Shown: positions 53,374 through 64,000 of the stretch, piece by piece
How the letters are laid out: each line of letters starts with the position of its first letter
Numbering within the stretch: position 1 is the first letter of the stretch
Assembly: GCA_025084515.1 (NCBI GenBank)
Contig: JAJAGP010000209.1
Location: 186,001-250,000, forward strand
Origin: Ancistrus triradiatus
Lineage: Eukaryota > Chordata > Actinopteri > Siluriformes > Loricariidae
Direction of reading: 5' to 3'
DNA: 64,000 bases
Position numbers and translations under genes: made by a program
The notes under the pieces: generated by a model
Seen by the model: only the letters and a program-made list of their open reading frames with translations
The model's database searches: none
What the model was told of the DNA's origin: nothing

Positions 53374-53739
53374 ATGCAGATGGTGGGTTCCAGTCCCATG
53401 CCGTGCATACCGGACCGGTGCTGGCAGTTCATCGAACAGTGCAGGACTTATCTGAGCGATTTTCCTGCCTGCTTGGAGTCATCATGGCTGGCATTCGTGG
53501 TCCTGCGCCTGAGCAACAGGGCACTACAGTGGACCGCAGAAGTATGGCCCCTGTTTGAGTCGTGAACCTGCGACCTATTCCTGGAGGTACTCAGGACAGA
53601 GTTTGGCCCTCACCAGGTGCCTGTCCAGGAGTATAGCCAGGGTTTGGAGTCACGACCCAAGTTCCCCAACATTCAGTACCCACCTCAGCTTGTCCATCAC
53701 CTACGGGATCCTCCGCTCGCCAGGACCCAGAGGGGGTCA
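53374..53739 (+). pseudogene. Gypsy-type gag remnant
   Basis: The frame from the ATG at 53374 encodes WQFIEQCRTYLSDFPACL, SSWLAFVVLRLSNRALQWTA and, after one TGA at 53563-53565, DLFLEVLRTEFGPHQVPVQE. The pattern of an aromatic/cysteine helix, then VAF..S.L.GRAL.WA, then FL..LR..F matches capsid proteins of sushi-type gypsy elements. There is no zinc knuckle. The same frame runs on into the tandem repeats. Confidence 0.7.
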
Positions 53740-54895
53740 TCCGTACCCGAGCATGCCGCGCCCTTTAGTTTCATACCCGAGCATGTTAGCTCTTTATCTG
53801 AATTCCTTAGCTTCATTTCCACGCACGTCGTGCTGTTTAGCTCTGTATCTGAGCAAGTTAGTTACGATTTTTAGCCATTAGCGCCCCGTAGCTCAGTACC
53901 TGAGCCATTAGCACCCAATAACCCAGTACCTGAGCATGTTAGCTCTGTATCTGAGTATGCTGGCTCTGTATCTGAGCACACCGTGCCTCTTAGCTCCGTA
54001 GATGAGCCATTATTGCCCTGTAGCTCAGTACCTGAGCCATTAGTGCCTACTAGCCCAGTACCTTAGTATGTACCCAAGCACGTTAGCTCCGTACCTAAAT
54101 TTGTTAGCTCTGTATATGAGCAGTAAGCTAGATTCATTTTTGAGCCGTTAGCACCACCTGGCTCTGTATCTGAGTCCGCCATGCCTTTTAGTTTTGTACC
54201 CGAGCATGTTAGCTCTGTACCTGAATTTGTTAGTTCCATATTTGAACCGTTAGCTCTGCCTGGTTCCATGTCAGAGTGTGCCGCGCCCTTTAGTTTCGTG
54301 CCTGAGCATGTTCCGTATCCGAATTCTTTCCGCACACGTCGTGCCTCTTTGCTCCGTAGATACGTCACTTAGTTCCATATCTGAGTTTGTAGTGTCCCGT
54401 AGCTCTGTATCTGTTAGCTCTGTTTCCAAGCATGCCATGCCCCTTAGCTTCGTACCTGATCATGATAGCTCTGTACCTGAGTTCGAAGTGCCATTTGTTT
54501 CCGTAACTAAGCACGCTGTGCCCCTTAGTTCCGTACCTGTTCACATTAGCTCTGTATCAGAGTTCAAAGAGTCTTCTGTTTCTGTACCTGAGCATGCCGT
54601 GCCCCTTAGTTCCGTGCCTGATCACGTTAGCTATGTTTCCGAGCACACCGTGTCCCTTAGTTTCGTACTCGATTACGTTAGGTCTGTTTCCGAGCACGTA
54701 GTGTCTCTTAGTTCCGTACCTGAGCAAGACGCGCCACCTAGCTCCATATCAGAGTCCAACACACCGCTTAGCTCTGTATCTAAGCTGTTAGTGTCGCCAA
54801 ATCGCTTCGTACCTGAGCCGTTAGTGCCGTTTAGCTCAGTATCTGAGCACGATGCACCGCCTAGCTTTGTACCTGAACGACATGTGACCTTCAGT
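53740..54895 (+). repeat. Tandem array encoding PEHVSSVSE-like repeats
   Basis: A degenerate array with about a 30-base period (cctgagcatgttagctctgta). In the gag frame it reads repeats such as SSVPEHVSSVSEF and PEPLAPNNPVPE. Stops occur at about 53872, 54062 and 54124, and a frameshift near 54300 moves the reading to the frame that stays open to 55300. No globular domain is visible. Confidence 0.8.
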
Positions 54896-54899
54896 TTTT

Positions 54900-55470
54900 T
54901 ATCAGAGCCAGTTGCGCCGATCCCTGCACCAGGGACATTTGCGCCAAACAATGCGCTATGGACATCTGTGCCGACCCCGGTGCCACGGACATTTGTGCCA
55001 AGGACGTCCGTTTCAGTGCCAGTGATGAGGGCGTCTGTTCCTGTGCCAGTGCGAAGGACGTCAGCAGCCATGCCAGCACCGAGGACGTCAGCACCCATGC
55101 CAGCGCCGAGGACTTCAGCGCCCTGTGCCAGTGCCAGCGCCGAGGACGTCAACACCCGTCGCAGCACCGAGGATGTCAGCACGCCTGCCAGCTCCAAGGA
55201 CGTCAGTGCCCGTGACTGGGTTGAGGACGTCTGTCCAAGAGGCCTGCACAGAGGCCGTTTGTCCTCGAGAGGCCTGCCCAGAGGCCGTCCGTCTCAGTGA
55301 AACCTTCCCAGAGGTCATCTGTTTCCGAAAGGCCTGTCCAGAGGACATCTGTCCCTGAGAGGCCTTCTTCGAAGACGTCCAGAGCATCTTGCCACTCGCA
55401 GAGGATGCCCAGTTTGCATCGCCTTGTCCAGAGGACGTCCAGACCACGGCATTTCCTGAGGACGTCCAAA
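54900..55470 (+). repeat. Second tandem array (GAGGACGTC-type units)
   Basis: Units of about 24-30 bases centred on 'ccgaggacgtcagc', and from about 55230 'gaggcctgcccagaggccgt'. In the open frame they read PAPRTSAPMPAPRTSAP and then Arg/Gly-rich units. The array ends where the right LTR begins. Confidence 0.8.
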
Positions 55471-55482
55471 ACACGATTTATT

Positions 55483-55908
55483 ACTCTATGTTGCAGTCCC
55501 ATCTGCTGGATTACTTTCTGTTGCGGTTCTGTTCGCTGTATTACTCTCTGTTGTGTTTCCAGACAGTTGCGTTTCCGGACTGTTGCATTCCCAGACTCGT
55601 GTTTGCGGCCCCGTCCGGTACATCCTGTTTTGCGGCTCTGTCCACTTGTTTCATTTAGACCAGCATTAGCCTAGCTTCTCACTAGCCCCAGTAGCCTCTC
55701 TCTTTCTCTCTGTAGCGTCACTTTTCCTCCGTTTCTTTTCGTTTGTTCCCCGTTATGTTTAGTTTGTTGTGTTTCTTTTGGTTCGGGTTATCATTATTGA
55801 TTAATATTATTATTATTATCATCATTGTTTTGTTTAATACATTTTTTTATTTTACTGGATCCCTGCATTCGTCTGCATCCCGTTTGCTCCACTTACTGCA
55901 TCGTTACA
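55483..55908 (+). repeat. Right LTR, 5' truncated
   Basis: Matches the left LTR from about 52915 to its end with frequent small differences. It joins the tandem array directly, with no polypurine tract seen. Confidence 0.75.
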
Positions 55909-56149
55909 TTTACCAGTACCAACAGGTCGATGTTTACTGAATGACAAAATTAAGTTAATTTGCTCTCTGATTACAAGTGATAATAGGCACTAAAAGGAAA
56001 CAACCACAAACTGGATCTATGTTCTCTGTGTTGTGGTTTGCTTCTTACAGTTATTGATTTCTTTTACAGTATCTTATTTCCTTACCCCTCATTTGTTTCA
56101 CAAGTTCATGGTGAGTGTTTAGCACATATGCAATGCATGCAGATCAAAT
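55909..56149. other. No gene recognised
   Basis: AT-rich flank of the LTR element. Confidence 0.5.
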
Positions 56150-56600
56150 ATTTCTCAAATTTAAATGCTGATGCATGCCTACAAAGCTAAGAATAGACCA
56201 GCCCTTTCCTATCTAATGGATCTATTCAAACCCCAACTTGTACCTTGTACCCTTCGTAACTTGTGTGTCTCAACTCGACTCACCAGTCAAGATCAAAGGA
56301 AGACAAGCCTGAAGCCTGTTCTCTGTACTGGCACCTAGGTGGTGGAATGAACTTCTAATGGATATCTGAATGGGTGACTCTCTTGCTGTCTTCAAACGTT
56401 GACTACACACTCACCTTCACAGTCAGCACTTAATTTAAGATTGAGATTGCACTTACACATTAAAAAAAAAAATCGTTCGACTGTTTGTTGTTTTTTACCT
56501 GTTAGCTCTTAGCACAAAGTAATGTCTACTAAGAAAAATATAAAGCACTTCTGTAAGTCACTTTGGATAAGGATGTCTGCAAATAGGAAGTGAACAGCTC
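56150..56600 (+). repeat. LINE or LINE-tailed remnant
   Basis: Decayed coding text reads like the end of a LINE reverse-transcriptase protein (RPALSYLMDLF, LSCCLQT). The 3' end 'gtaagtcactttggataagg' is a tail common to fish retroposons. Confidence 0.45.
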
Positions 56601-57074
56601 CCACAGCACACTTAAACATTTATTTATTTATTGATATTCCAGAAATTCGGTATCTAGTATCCAGTAATATTAAGAACTCAGCAGAATAATGAAGTAAAAT
56701 AACTTTTTATCATTCCAAACTCTAATGAAGACTTTTCTTACTTGTACATTTTTTTAAGTTAATTCTGAGATGTAGTAATTAATTAGTAATAGAGTGTTAC
56801 AATTTATATCTGTTAATGACTGCCCAAACACTGAAGAATTACAGTTTCATGAAAACATTGTGAATTTTGAATGCGAATTACTTGAATTTGCCTTAATTAC
56901 TTATAAATTACGTATGTCATTAAATGAGTGGTGGATGAAGGTGGGGTTTGTAGATTTGCTTTACCCTAGAAAAGGCTGATTGTGCTTTTCTGAACAAAAG
57001 ACCTACATAAAGACCTGGGTGTTCATTAATTTCTAAATGAGATTTTCTACCAACAGAGGAAATGTAAAATGATG
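56601..57074. other. No gene recognised
   Basis: AT-rich. The open frame at 56794-56979 has no family resemblance. Confidence 0.4.
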
Positions 57075-57383
57075 TCAATCCAAGCTGATGTGCAGGACTG
57101 ATCAACAGTTACCTGAAATGTTAGGTGCAGTTATCGCTGCACTAGGGGGTCGCAACAGACACTGAGTCACAACCGACTGTCATTAGATTGATTGCAAATA
57201 CCTTGAACTGAACTGCTAATCCTAGAGGTTTATATAATTTTGCCACTCACAGATATGTAATAGTGAATAATTTTCCTCAATAAATAAATTACTTTTAGGA
57301 CTTCCGTGATAATCTAATGCGGCCAATTATTTATGCCAAAATATAGAAAATTCTAAAGGGTACAAGCAAGTTCAAGTTCACTG
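57075..57383 (+). mobile_element. Tc1-like 3' end remnant
   Basis: It carries the last transposase codons (agctgatgtgcaggactgat, ctgcactagggggtcgc), 'aatcctagaggttt', 'cctcaataaataaa', and a decayed terminal repeat ending CACTG before TA. It matches the 3' end of copy 1. Confidence 0.75.
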
Positions 57384-57522
57384 TACAACCAATAACAAAA
57401 ACAAGTAAAAACAAACATTGCTGCACACCACAGATGCACTGTAGTTTGGACAGATAGCTAAAAATGCACATATGTTTGGCGCTATAAAGGCACTGCAACA
57501 CCCTTTTAAATATGTATGTACT

Positions 57523-57678
57523 CATAGCAAATGCTCTTATCCACTGCAGCTTACATCTGACACAACCTTACAAGCAAAGCAATTGTGGGTTTACGGTCCT
57601 TGCTCAAAAGGTGCCAGCAGGGAAGTTATGGAACTTCTGGTCCACAGTCCGATACCTTAACCACTGTGCCACCACAGC
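57523..57678 (-). repeat. tRNA-derived SINE, degraded, reverse
   Basis: Same order of blocks as 33529-33725 (tail 'gctcttatccactgcagctt', 'aagcaattgtgggttta', head 'ccttaaccactgtgccacca'). Confidence 0.65.
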
Positions 57679-58371
57679 AACAAACCCCTGGTTTAAAAAG
57701 AAAATGATTGTCTATGATGACTTCAGTGGATACTTTACTCTATAATATAAGTTATACACAAAATGTAGTCTATCTAGGTTTTACTTAATGCTATGGATTA
57801 TTTATTTAACTCAAGGCAAATGAAAAAAGCAGATCAGCATTAATCCTGGATATTTCTATGTTGAGAACATTGACTTGCATCTAATCCACTGAGATTTGAC
57901 TGTGTGAAGAGCTTAACCCATAAAAATACTACAGACATGTAAATCACACAACTAAAGTGTGATCCTTATATTTAAAACAGATACTTTAAAATGTATTCAC
58001 TCTTAAACACTTCAGCAGTAAGGGAGAAAATCCAGTCAAGGTAGTAGAAGGTAACAGCATAATGCAAATGAACTCAAACATTCACTCCAAGAAAATGCCT
58101 TTGGTTAATTTAGCTGATTGTGGCCTATTGTGACACTATTGACCAAAAGTGACTCTTACAAACTCTGTAAATTGTTTTCAAATTGGCTTTACTCTGTTTA
58201 GACTGAGAGACAGACTGTGTAGTGTCTATATACACTGTATAGTGTATACAGTATAGTTTATTGTAAAGGGCAATCTGATGTCTCTGTAGCATTTCATTAT
58301 TTCTTTCTAAATTATTTTATAAATGAAAATACAAACTTGGCAGAGAACAAACTTAAATATAACATATTTCT
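57679..58371. other. No gene recognised
   Basis: AT-rich spacer. Confidence 0.45.
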
Positions 58372-58606
58372 GTCTAGTGCACTAGCTCACCACCACAGGG
58401 ACCCAGCTTCGAGTCCTGCTAGCACCTTCTGGCCAACTCTGGTATCATATGTATGTAGACATGATTGGTTGTGTCTTAGTGAGGGGAAGCCAACCAGTGC
58501 AATAGTGTCCCTTACCCAGCCCTGCGATGGACTGATGTCCCATCCAGAGCATGCTTATGCCTGTGCCCTGTGGTAGGAACCAGAGGCCTCGCAATCGGAC
58601 CAGCAA
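58372..58606 (+). repeat. SINE (second family)
   Basis: Relative of 23709-23945, sharing 'agcaccttctggcc', 'ggttgtgtctta' and 'cagccctgcgatggactga'. Confidence 0.6.
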
Positions 58607-59785
58607 AATGAGGAGTTTAATATGGGGGGAGGGCAAAAATGACTTTGCAAAAGTTTGAGTATCATTTCAGTCAGTGTTTAGTATGCATCTCTCAAATTCA
58701 GTATAACACTAAAAAACTAATATAGAATTTACACAGATGTCTACCCCATCACTTCACCACTCCATCAGATGTCCAGTGTCACATGTAATATTTTTTTATT
58801 TATTTACCCTAACTTTTTTCTGTCAGAGTCATGGGACATAATAATGGTCCAAAATAAACAATTACTGCATGAACGTATTAAACATTAAATATAGGCCCTT
58901 GGATGGTTCAACAGTCAAATCACTAGACCACTAGCACAGAGACCCTGACTAGGCTTTACATAGATGCAATTGCCCATGTTTGATGGAGAAAAAGTAGTCC
59001 AATAAGCCCATCGAGGTCCCATCAAAGATGGTGGACAGATGCAACAAGTTTAGCCCGTTCGTCTATGTGGATTCATTCTCACTGTGCACGCAGCAGAAAA
59101 GAAACACAATTGAAATGAGTTAGAAACAGAGCGTAGTTAATGATCTGGCCACCAACAAAACTTTACCCAAATTGCCTAACTTTACCCTAATTTTTTACAT
59201 ATTAAATGAAAAAAAAAAAGAATTAAGAAAGGATGGGAATATATCAAGATTTACATTTCACAAATAAAATGATGTTGATTATATGAATAATGATGATGAT
59301 GCAAATAATGATAACATCTCATTTACACTTTCCCCAAGCAGATCTGAATTTCATCATCTAGACATTCAGTAATGGACACCATCACTGAAACTTAGGTGAG
59401 CTCATTTCAGTCATTTATATGATTTGATCTTGCCAGTTCATAATATATGAGTACTAAATATATATATACTAAATATTTAGTATATACTATATACTAAATA
59501 TACTAAAGGATATCCTATACTGTTTACACTTATGACAATTTATTCGCGTGTTTTAATGTCTCTACTTTTTATACTTTTATACAGTAAAATTACTCTGTGG
59601 CCTTTAACCACAATGGCACAATTAAATTTAAGATACTATACAATAAAATATTCACATTTTACTTCAAATATTACATTATAGCTATTTAACTTCAGATATA
59701 TTATTGTAGGATTTCATGTCCCATATTATACTAGAGTTACACATCACTTCAGGTATTTCACTACTGTCAGATTTCACTTCATATA
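58607..59785. other. No gene recognised
   Basis: AT-rich. A block at 58885-59040 has the look of a decayed SINE, but I could not match it. A small self-complementary 'atatatactaaatatttagt' tract lies near 59460. Confidence 0.35.
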
Positions 59786-60549
59786 CAGTGGTACCTCGGT
59801 TCTTGTCATTAATTCGTTCCAGAACACTTGTCGAGAACTGAAAACAGTGAGTACAGAGCAAGTTTTTCCCATAAGGAATAATATAAATTGAATGTATCCG
59901 TTTGGGACCTCCAGAAAATCAACACTGTATAAGGCATTACATGCATTAATTGAGTTGTATTGTACAGGTGCTCCCTGATTTATTAATGGGATATGATCAG
60001 ACAAATCAATCATAAGTAAAAAGTATCATGAACTGGGACGTTTACAGAGTGTTTGGTGTATCACAGCAGAGACGAGGCTGAAGTTGGCTTCTTATTCACA
60101 TTTCTCTGTCCACCTTATATGACTGCAGCTACATTGTGGTTCCTGTAGATGGAGAGCCAGTCTCATGATAATTAATTCAATTAATTAATGTTCTGGAGCA
60201 TTCAGTTCCTGTTTTGCTTTCGGTTGGCTCTTATAAACTAACTTTTTATGACCAATGGAGACTTATTTGCACTAAGCATACAGTACTGTAGATGTAAAAA
60301 TAAAGAAAAACACGATAAACACAGCGGGCATATTGTCTGAGCAATGATATTGTGAACCTGAATTACTGTGTACTGAATCATGAATCATGAATCGAGTTTT
60401 GGCTGAAACAAGTAACATGGCTCAACTCATACAAGTTTAAGCAAGTGCTCTGAGCAAAGTCCCGAGCAAAAGACAATTTTTTCTAGTCAAAATGCACCGA
60501 GAACCGAATTTGATGAGTTCTGAAGTGGTCAAGAACTGAGGTACCACTG
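59786..60549. mobile_element. Mariner-superfamily non-autonomous element
   Basis: Ends CAGTGGTACCTCGGTTCTTG and its near-exact inverted form (one mismatch in the first 20), flanked by TA on both sides. The inner ends also correspond loosely (gagaactg / ccgagaacc). No transposase frame is present. Confidence 0.75.
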
Positions 60550-62329
60550 TACTGTACTACAGTTTGATTATAGCACAATGTCTGTATACAAATGCAGAAA
60601 ATACAAACATATGTTTGGATCCTGATTTTTTTTGGTGGAAAGTAAAACATTAAGCTAAATAAACTGATCCGTAAGTAAAAAGTGTTACAGTCTGTCTATT
60701 CTCCTCTCATTTAACTCACAGATCTGATTGTACGGTTTAATAACTGCAGTCCACAACACATACAAGTGCAAGATGACTTGTTCACACTTGCTGCACAATT
60801 CAGTCACCATTGACAGCATTTGAAGAAGTGGGTGAAGAATGACTAAACCCACAAGTAACCCATATTTGTTTGTAGAGGGAATATTTGTGTCACTCGCTGC
60901 AGAGAAGCCAAAAATGCGATGCAGCTCCCCACATAGTGAGCAGGTGCTATAGCAATTGTGGGATTAGCAGGAAGTGAGGCTCTTTGCTGATCCAATTTTG
61001 GGGCTTCCATTCACTCTTTCACACACATTTCATGTCAAATTCCGGGGTACGGGAGAGGTGCTCCAACTAATCCTCTAATTGTAATGGACGAGGCAGGAAT
61101 ATGTGTAATCCCAGCTGAATTACACAGCTAGATTTGTTTGGCAGCATGTACTGAGGACACTGAGGACTGCTGTTGTGTGTTGCTTTGCAGAGGAATGAGA
61201 CAGCAGGAATAATCATCCATCACATTCATTGTTATGACTATTTTGCCCTTTGAGTATAATCAGCCTGCTGTGTTTGTGTATATACTATATTGTTGTGCTA
61301 TCTTAAAACACAGAGAGAATTAAAACACAGTTGGTCTTTTGACCTCTTGTTCACCTGTTTGCATAGTCTGCTATTTGCTCCACTTTAATTTATTGTCAGT
61401 TCCTGCCTGGTAGTGGCCTTATTTGCTTAAAATGAGCCCAGAATTACTACTCTAAAATATATATTCCTCATCATGTACACACTGGCATGCATTATTTGCT
61501 CCAGCGACTTGGAATTTTATTACATTGAAACTACAGGTATGTGTTGTTTAACGACCATTTGATCAACGACTGTTCGCTTTAATGACTAAGGTCTTAAGAA
61601 TTAAAATAAAAGGAAATAAAAATCTGTATTTTAAGTAGTAAATGTAGCAGAGTAAATGTAATTGTAAGTGTAAGCATAATTACCTCACCAGTCATGTGCT
61701 CGTGCACTTGCTTGCTCATTAGCTCACATTTGGACTAGAGACTGTTTTGAATCAGTTGATGTGTTTGTGTGTATGACTTTCCACTGCTTATTTGTAACAA
61801 GCTGTATATTGCGTTTGTAAATGTATGTGCCTGCACTATTGTAAATAGTACTGCTTTGTTTGTTCCCCTACTACCTGTATACCAATAACTATATGAACTG
61901 GTTCTGTTTCACTCATTGAGTCTTTGTTTTATCTGACTGATCTTCTGTGTTGTTCGTAATACTGTCTAATAATGCATTTTTTCACTTCTGTCAAACAATA
62001 AAGATTCTATTCTATTCAAAAGTATCAGGTCCATTCTGTGAAGTGTTACAGCTTTCCCCTAAACAGGGACTAAACAATACATTCATGTATATTCTGTAAT
62101 TATTGTGAATTTCCATAAATTACAAAAGGTTTAGCATGTGTATAACAGTTTAGACTTCCACTTGTCTTTTATGCCTTATTTCCAATGCATTTATGTATCG
62201 TTTGCACACAGTTTTCTTGTGAAAATACCCTTTGGTCTACATCTGTTTTGGTCAACAACCAGTTTCACAGAATGTAACCAATTTTTCTAGCGGTACAGAG
62301 ATTTCACACTTTTACATTCTGGTCTCTGT
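60550..62329. other. No gene recognised
   Basis: AT-rich. 'acaataaagattctattcta' near 61980-62015 resembles a LINE 3' tail. 'atgtgttgtttaacgacc' near 61540 resembles a mariner-type end without a partner. Confidence 0.35.
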
Positions 62330-62445
62330 ACCTTCCAAAACCTCCTCCCTACTGTGAACCATCGTGGCATCATGGTTTGGTGGTGCTTTGCAGCAACAGG
62401 GCCTGCAAGATTACAAAACGCTAAGGGTACAACGAATTCAAATTT
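62330..62445 (+). mobile_element. Tc1 transposase fragment
   Basis: The + strand reads VNHRGIMVWWCFAATGPARL, the block just before the second catalytic aspartate in Tc1 transposases. The surroundings are too decayed to delimit the element. Confidence 0.6.
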
Positions 62446-62852
62446 GTGTTGAGATTTTACGAAATATTCATGCTGCATCAAGATAATTTTTAAGCGCAAG
62501 TAGATCAACAATATAGTAAATTTAAAAGACAAAAAAGTATTATCGTTCCACTCAATGGTAATAGCTTCAAACAGTTGACAAGCAGTCTTCCAGTTAGTTT
62601 GTGGTTGATGTAAGACCAAATATTCTCCAAGGATTCAAATCTGAACTCTGATCAAGCCAAAATTTTTGCCTATGGCAAATTACCAACTAACTACTAATCT
62701 CTAAAGAATTGCATTTGTACATTTTCTTAGTTTTTGCCAATTTTCTGACCAATGATTATTTTTTTATTTTGAAACAATTATTTTCCTGTTTTTCTGACCT
62801 GGATTGTATTTAAAATATTCCTGTATTACAAATGTATTATTTAGGTAATTTA

Positions 62853-64000
62853 CAGTGGAGAACCCAGTTAAACAAATGAGACAAAAATGTTATACTTGGA
62901 CATTTATTTATTGAGAAAAATGATCCAATATTACATATTAGTGAGTGCCAAAAGTATGTGAACCTTTGCTTTCAGTATCTGGTGTGACCCCCCTGTGCAG
63001 CAATAACTGCAACTAAACGTTTCCTGTAACTTTTGATCAGTCCTGCACACCGGCTTAGAGGAATTTTAGCCCATTCCTCCATACAGAACAGCTTCAGCTC
63101 TGGGATGTTGGTGGGTTTCCTCACATTAACTGCTCGCTTCAGGTCCTTCCACAACATTTGAATGGATTAAGATCAGGACTTTGACTTGGCCATTCCAAAA
63201 CATTAACTTTATTCTTCTTTAACCATTCCTAGGAAGAATGACTTGTGTGCTTAGTGTCGTTGTCTTGCTGCATGACCCACCTTCTCTTGAGATTCAGTTC
63301 ATAGACAGATGTCCTGACACTTTCTTTTAGAATTCTCTGATATAATTCAGAATTCATTGTTCCATCAATGATGGCAAGCCGTCCTGCCCAGATGCAGCAA
63401 AACAGGCCCAAACCATGACACTACCACCACCATGTTTCACAGATGGGATAAATTTCTTTTCTCCAAACATAACGGTTTTCTTTTAAACCGAAAAGTTCTA
63501 GTTTGTTCTCATCCATCCAAAACATTCTTCCAATACCCTTCTGGCTTGTCCACGTGATCTTTAGCAAACTGCAGACGAGCAACAATGTTCTTTTTGGAGA
63601 GCAGTGGCTTTTTCCTTGCAGCCCTGCCATGCACACCATTGTTGTTCAGTGTTCTTCTGATGGTGGACTCATGAACATTAACATTATCCAATGTGAGAGA
63701 GGCCTTCAGTTGCTTAGAAGTTACCCCGAAGTCCTTTGTGACTTCGCCAGCTATTACACGCCTTGCTCTTGGAGTGATCTTTGTTGGTCGATCACTCCTG
63801 GGGAGGGTAACAATGGTCTTGAATTTCCTCCATTTGTACACAATCTGTCTGACTGTGGATTGGTGGAGTCCAAGACTCTTAGAGATGGTTTTGTAACTTT
63901 TCTGGCCTGATGGCATCACACTCTTTTTATGAGGTCCTCAGAAATCTCCTTTGTTCCTGCCATGATACACTTCCACAAACGTGTTGTGAAGAGCAGACTT
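62853..64000 (-). mobile_element. Tc1-like transposon, cut by the window edge (copy 5)
   Basis: It starts CAGTGG after TA, then jumps directly to 'agaacccagttaaacaaatg', so most of the terminal repeat is deleted. The transposase follows on the - strand to its start codon at 63963, and the element continues past the end of the window. Confidence 0.85.
62990..63963 (-). pseudogene. Tc1-like transposase, frameshifted
   Basis: The start codon is at 63963. Frames then alternate. One (63919-63509) holds SYKTISKSLGLHQSTVRQIV, TKITPRARRVIAGEV and ESTIRRTLNNNGVHG. Another covers the first aspartate, the next ends VMQQDNDTKHTSHSS, and the last has MLWKDLKRAVNVRKPT and ends GGHTRY. At least three frameshifts separate them, so no full protein is possible. 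Confidence 0.83.

Larger units (their letters stand above)
52786..55908 (+). mobile_element. LTR retrotransposon with gag remnant and tandem-repeat interior
   Basis: Two direct copies of a long terminal repeat (52786-53356 and 55483-55908) enclose a gag-like start (53374 on) and about 1.7 kb of tandem repeats in place of pol. It has no protease, reverse transcriptase or integrase, so it depended on other elements. The gag resembles that of Ty3/gypsy elements of the sushi kind. The region is markedly richer in CpG than its surroundings, which suggests a fairly young insertion. Target-site duplication was not found (aaccg before, tttac after), and the right LTR lacks its first 130 bases or so, so a rearrangement is likely. 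Confidence 0.75.

Noticed and set aside
53555..54400. Treating each short repeat-rich open frame as a separate gene
   Set aside because: They share one frame interrupted by point stops and belong to a single decayed LTR element.
54673..55197. Long - strand open frame of 174 codons across the tandem arrays
   Set aside because: It is a shadow of repeat units without stops. The gag and repeat frames are on the + strand and agree with LTR orientation.

Overview
The window is vertebrate nuclear DNA, almost certainly from a teleost fish. It is AT-rich, has GT-AG introns of fish-like length, and is crowded with Tc1/mariner DNA transposons, tRNA-derived SINEs and Ty3/gypsy remnants of the kinds common in fish. 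The repeat mix would suit a catfish or a related otophysan, but that is inference. There is no bacterial, viral or CRISPR content.

Two real genes are clear. ankrd63 is a single-exon ankyrin-repeat gene on the + strand (24887-26410), with a TATA box and an RFX-type X-box just upstream. pak6 lies on the - strand: eight coding exons between 47088 and 28925 give an uninterrupted 700-residue group II p21-activated kinase with CRIB and kinase domains. All splice phases agree, and the first coding intron has a GC rather than a GT donor. The two genes point toward each other, as I recall for human ANKRD63 and PAK6 at 15q15. A third, tentative gene is a run of four small phase-compatible exons on the - strand (9644-9173) encoding what looks like the end of a PH domain.

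Layout: 1-9 kb holds a non-autonomous DNA transposon with a nested SINE and two broken Tc1 copies. The possible PH-domain exons are at 9.2-9.6 kb, followed to 11.3 kb by two other Tc1-type fragments. 11.3-18.2 kb is mostly unrecognised. 18.6-19.7 kb is a Tc1 copy whose middle looks like poor-quality sequence rather than biology. 20-21.5 kb is a decayed gypsy pol. ankrd63 is at 24.9-26.4 kb and pak6 at 28.9-47.1 kb, with many repeats in its introns. 47.3-49.9 kb is a tandem duplication whose second copy was later hit by a Tc1-type element. 52.8-55.9 kb is an LTR element with a gag remnant running in frame into long tandem repeats. 56-64 kb holds LINE, SINE and mariner remnants and a last Tc1 copy cut by the window edge.

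No transposase in the window is intact, so all the mobile elements here look non-autonomous or dead. I found no multi-gene system. The points most worth a second look are the repeat-bearing LTR element, the possible PH-domain exons, the GC-AG intron of pak6 and the X-box promoter of ankrd63.
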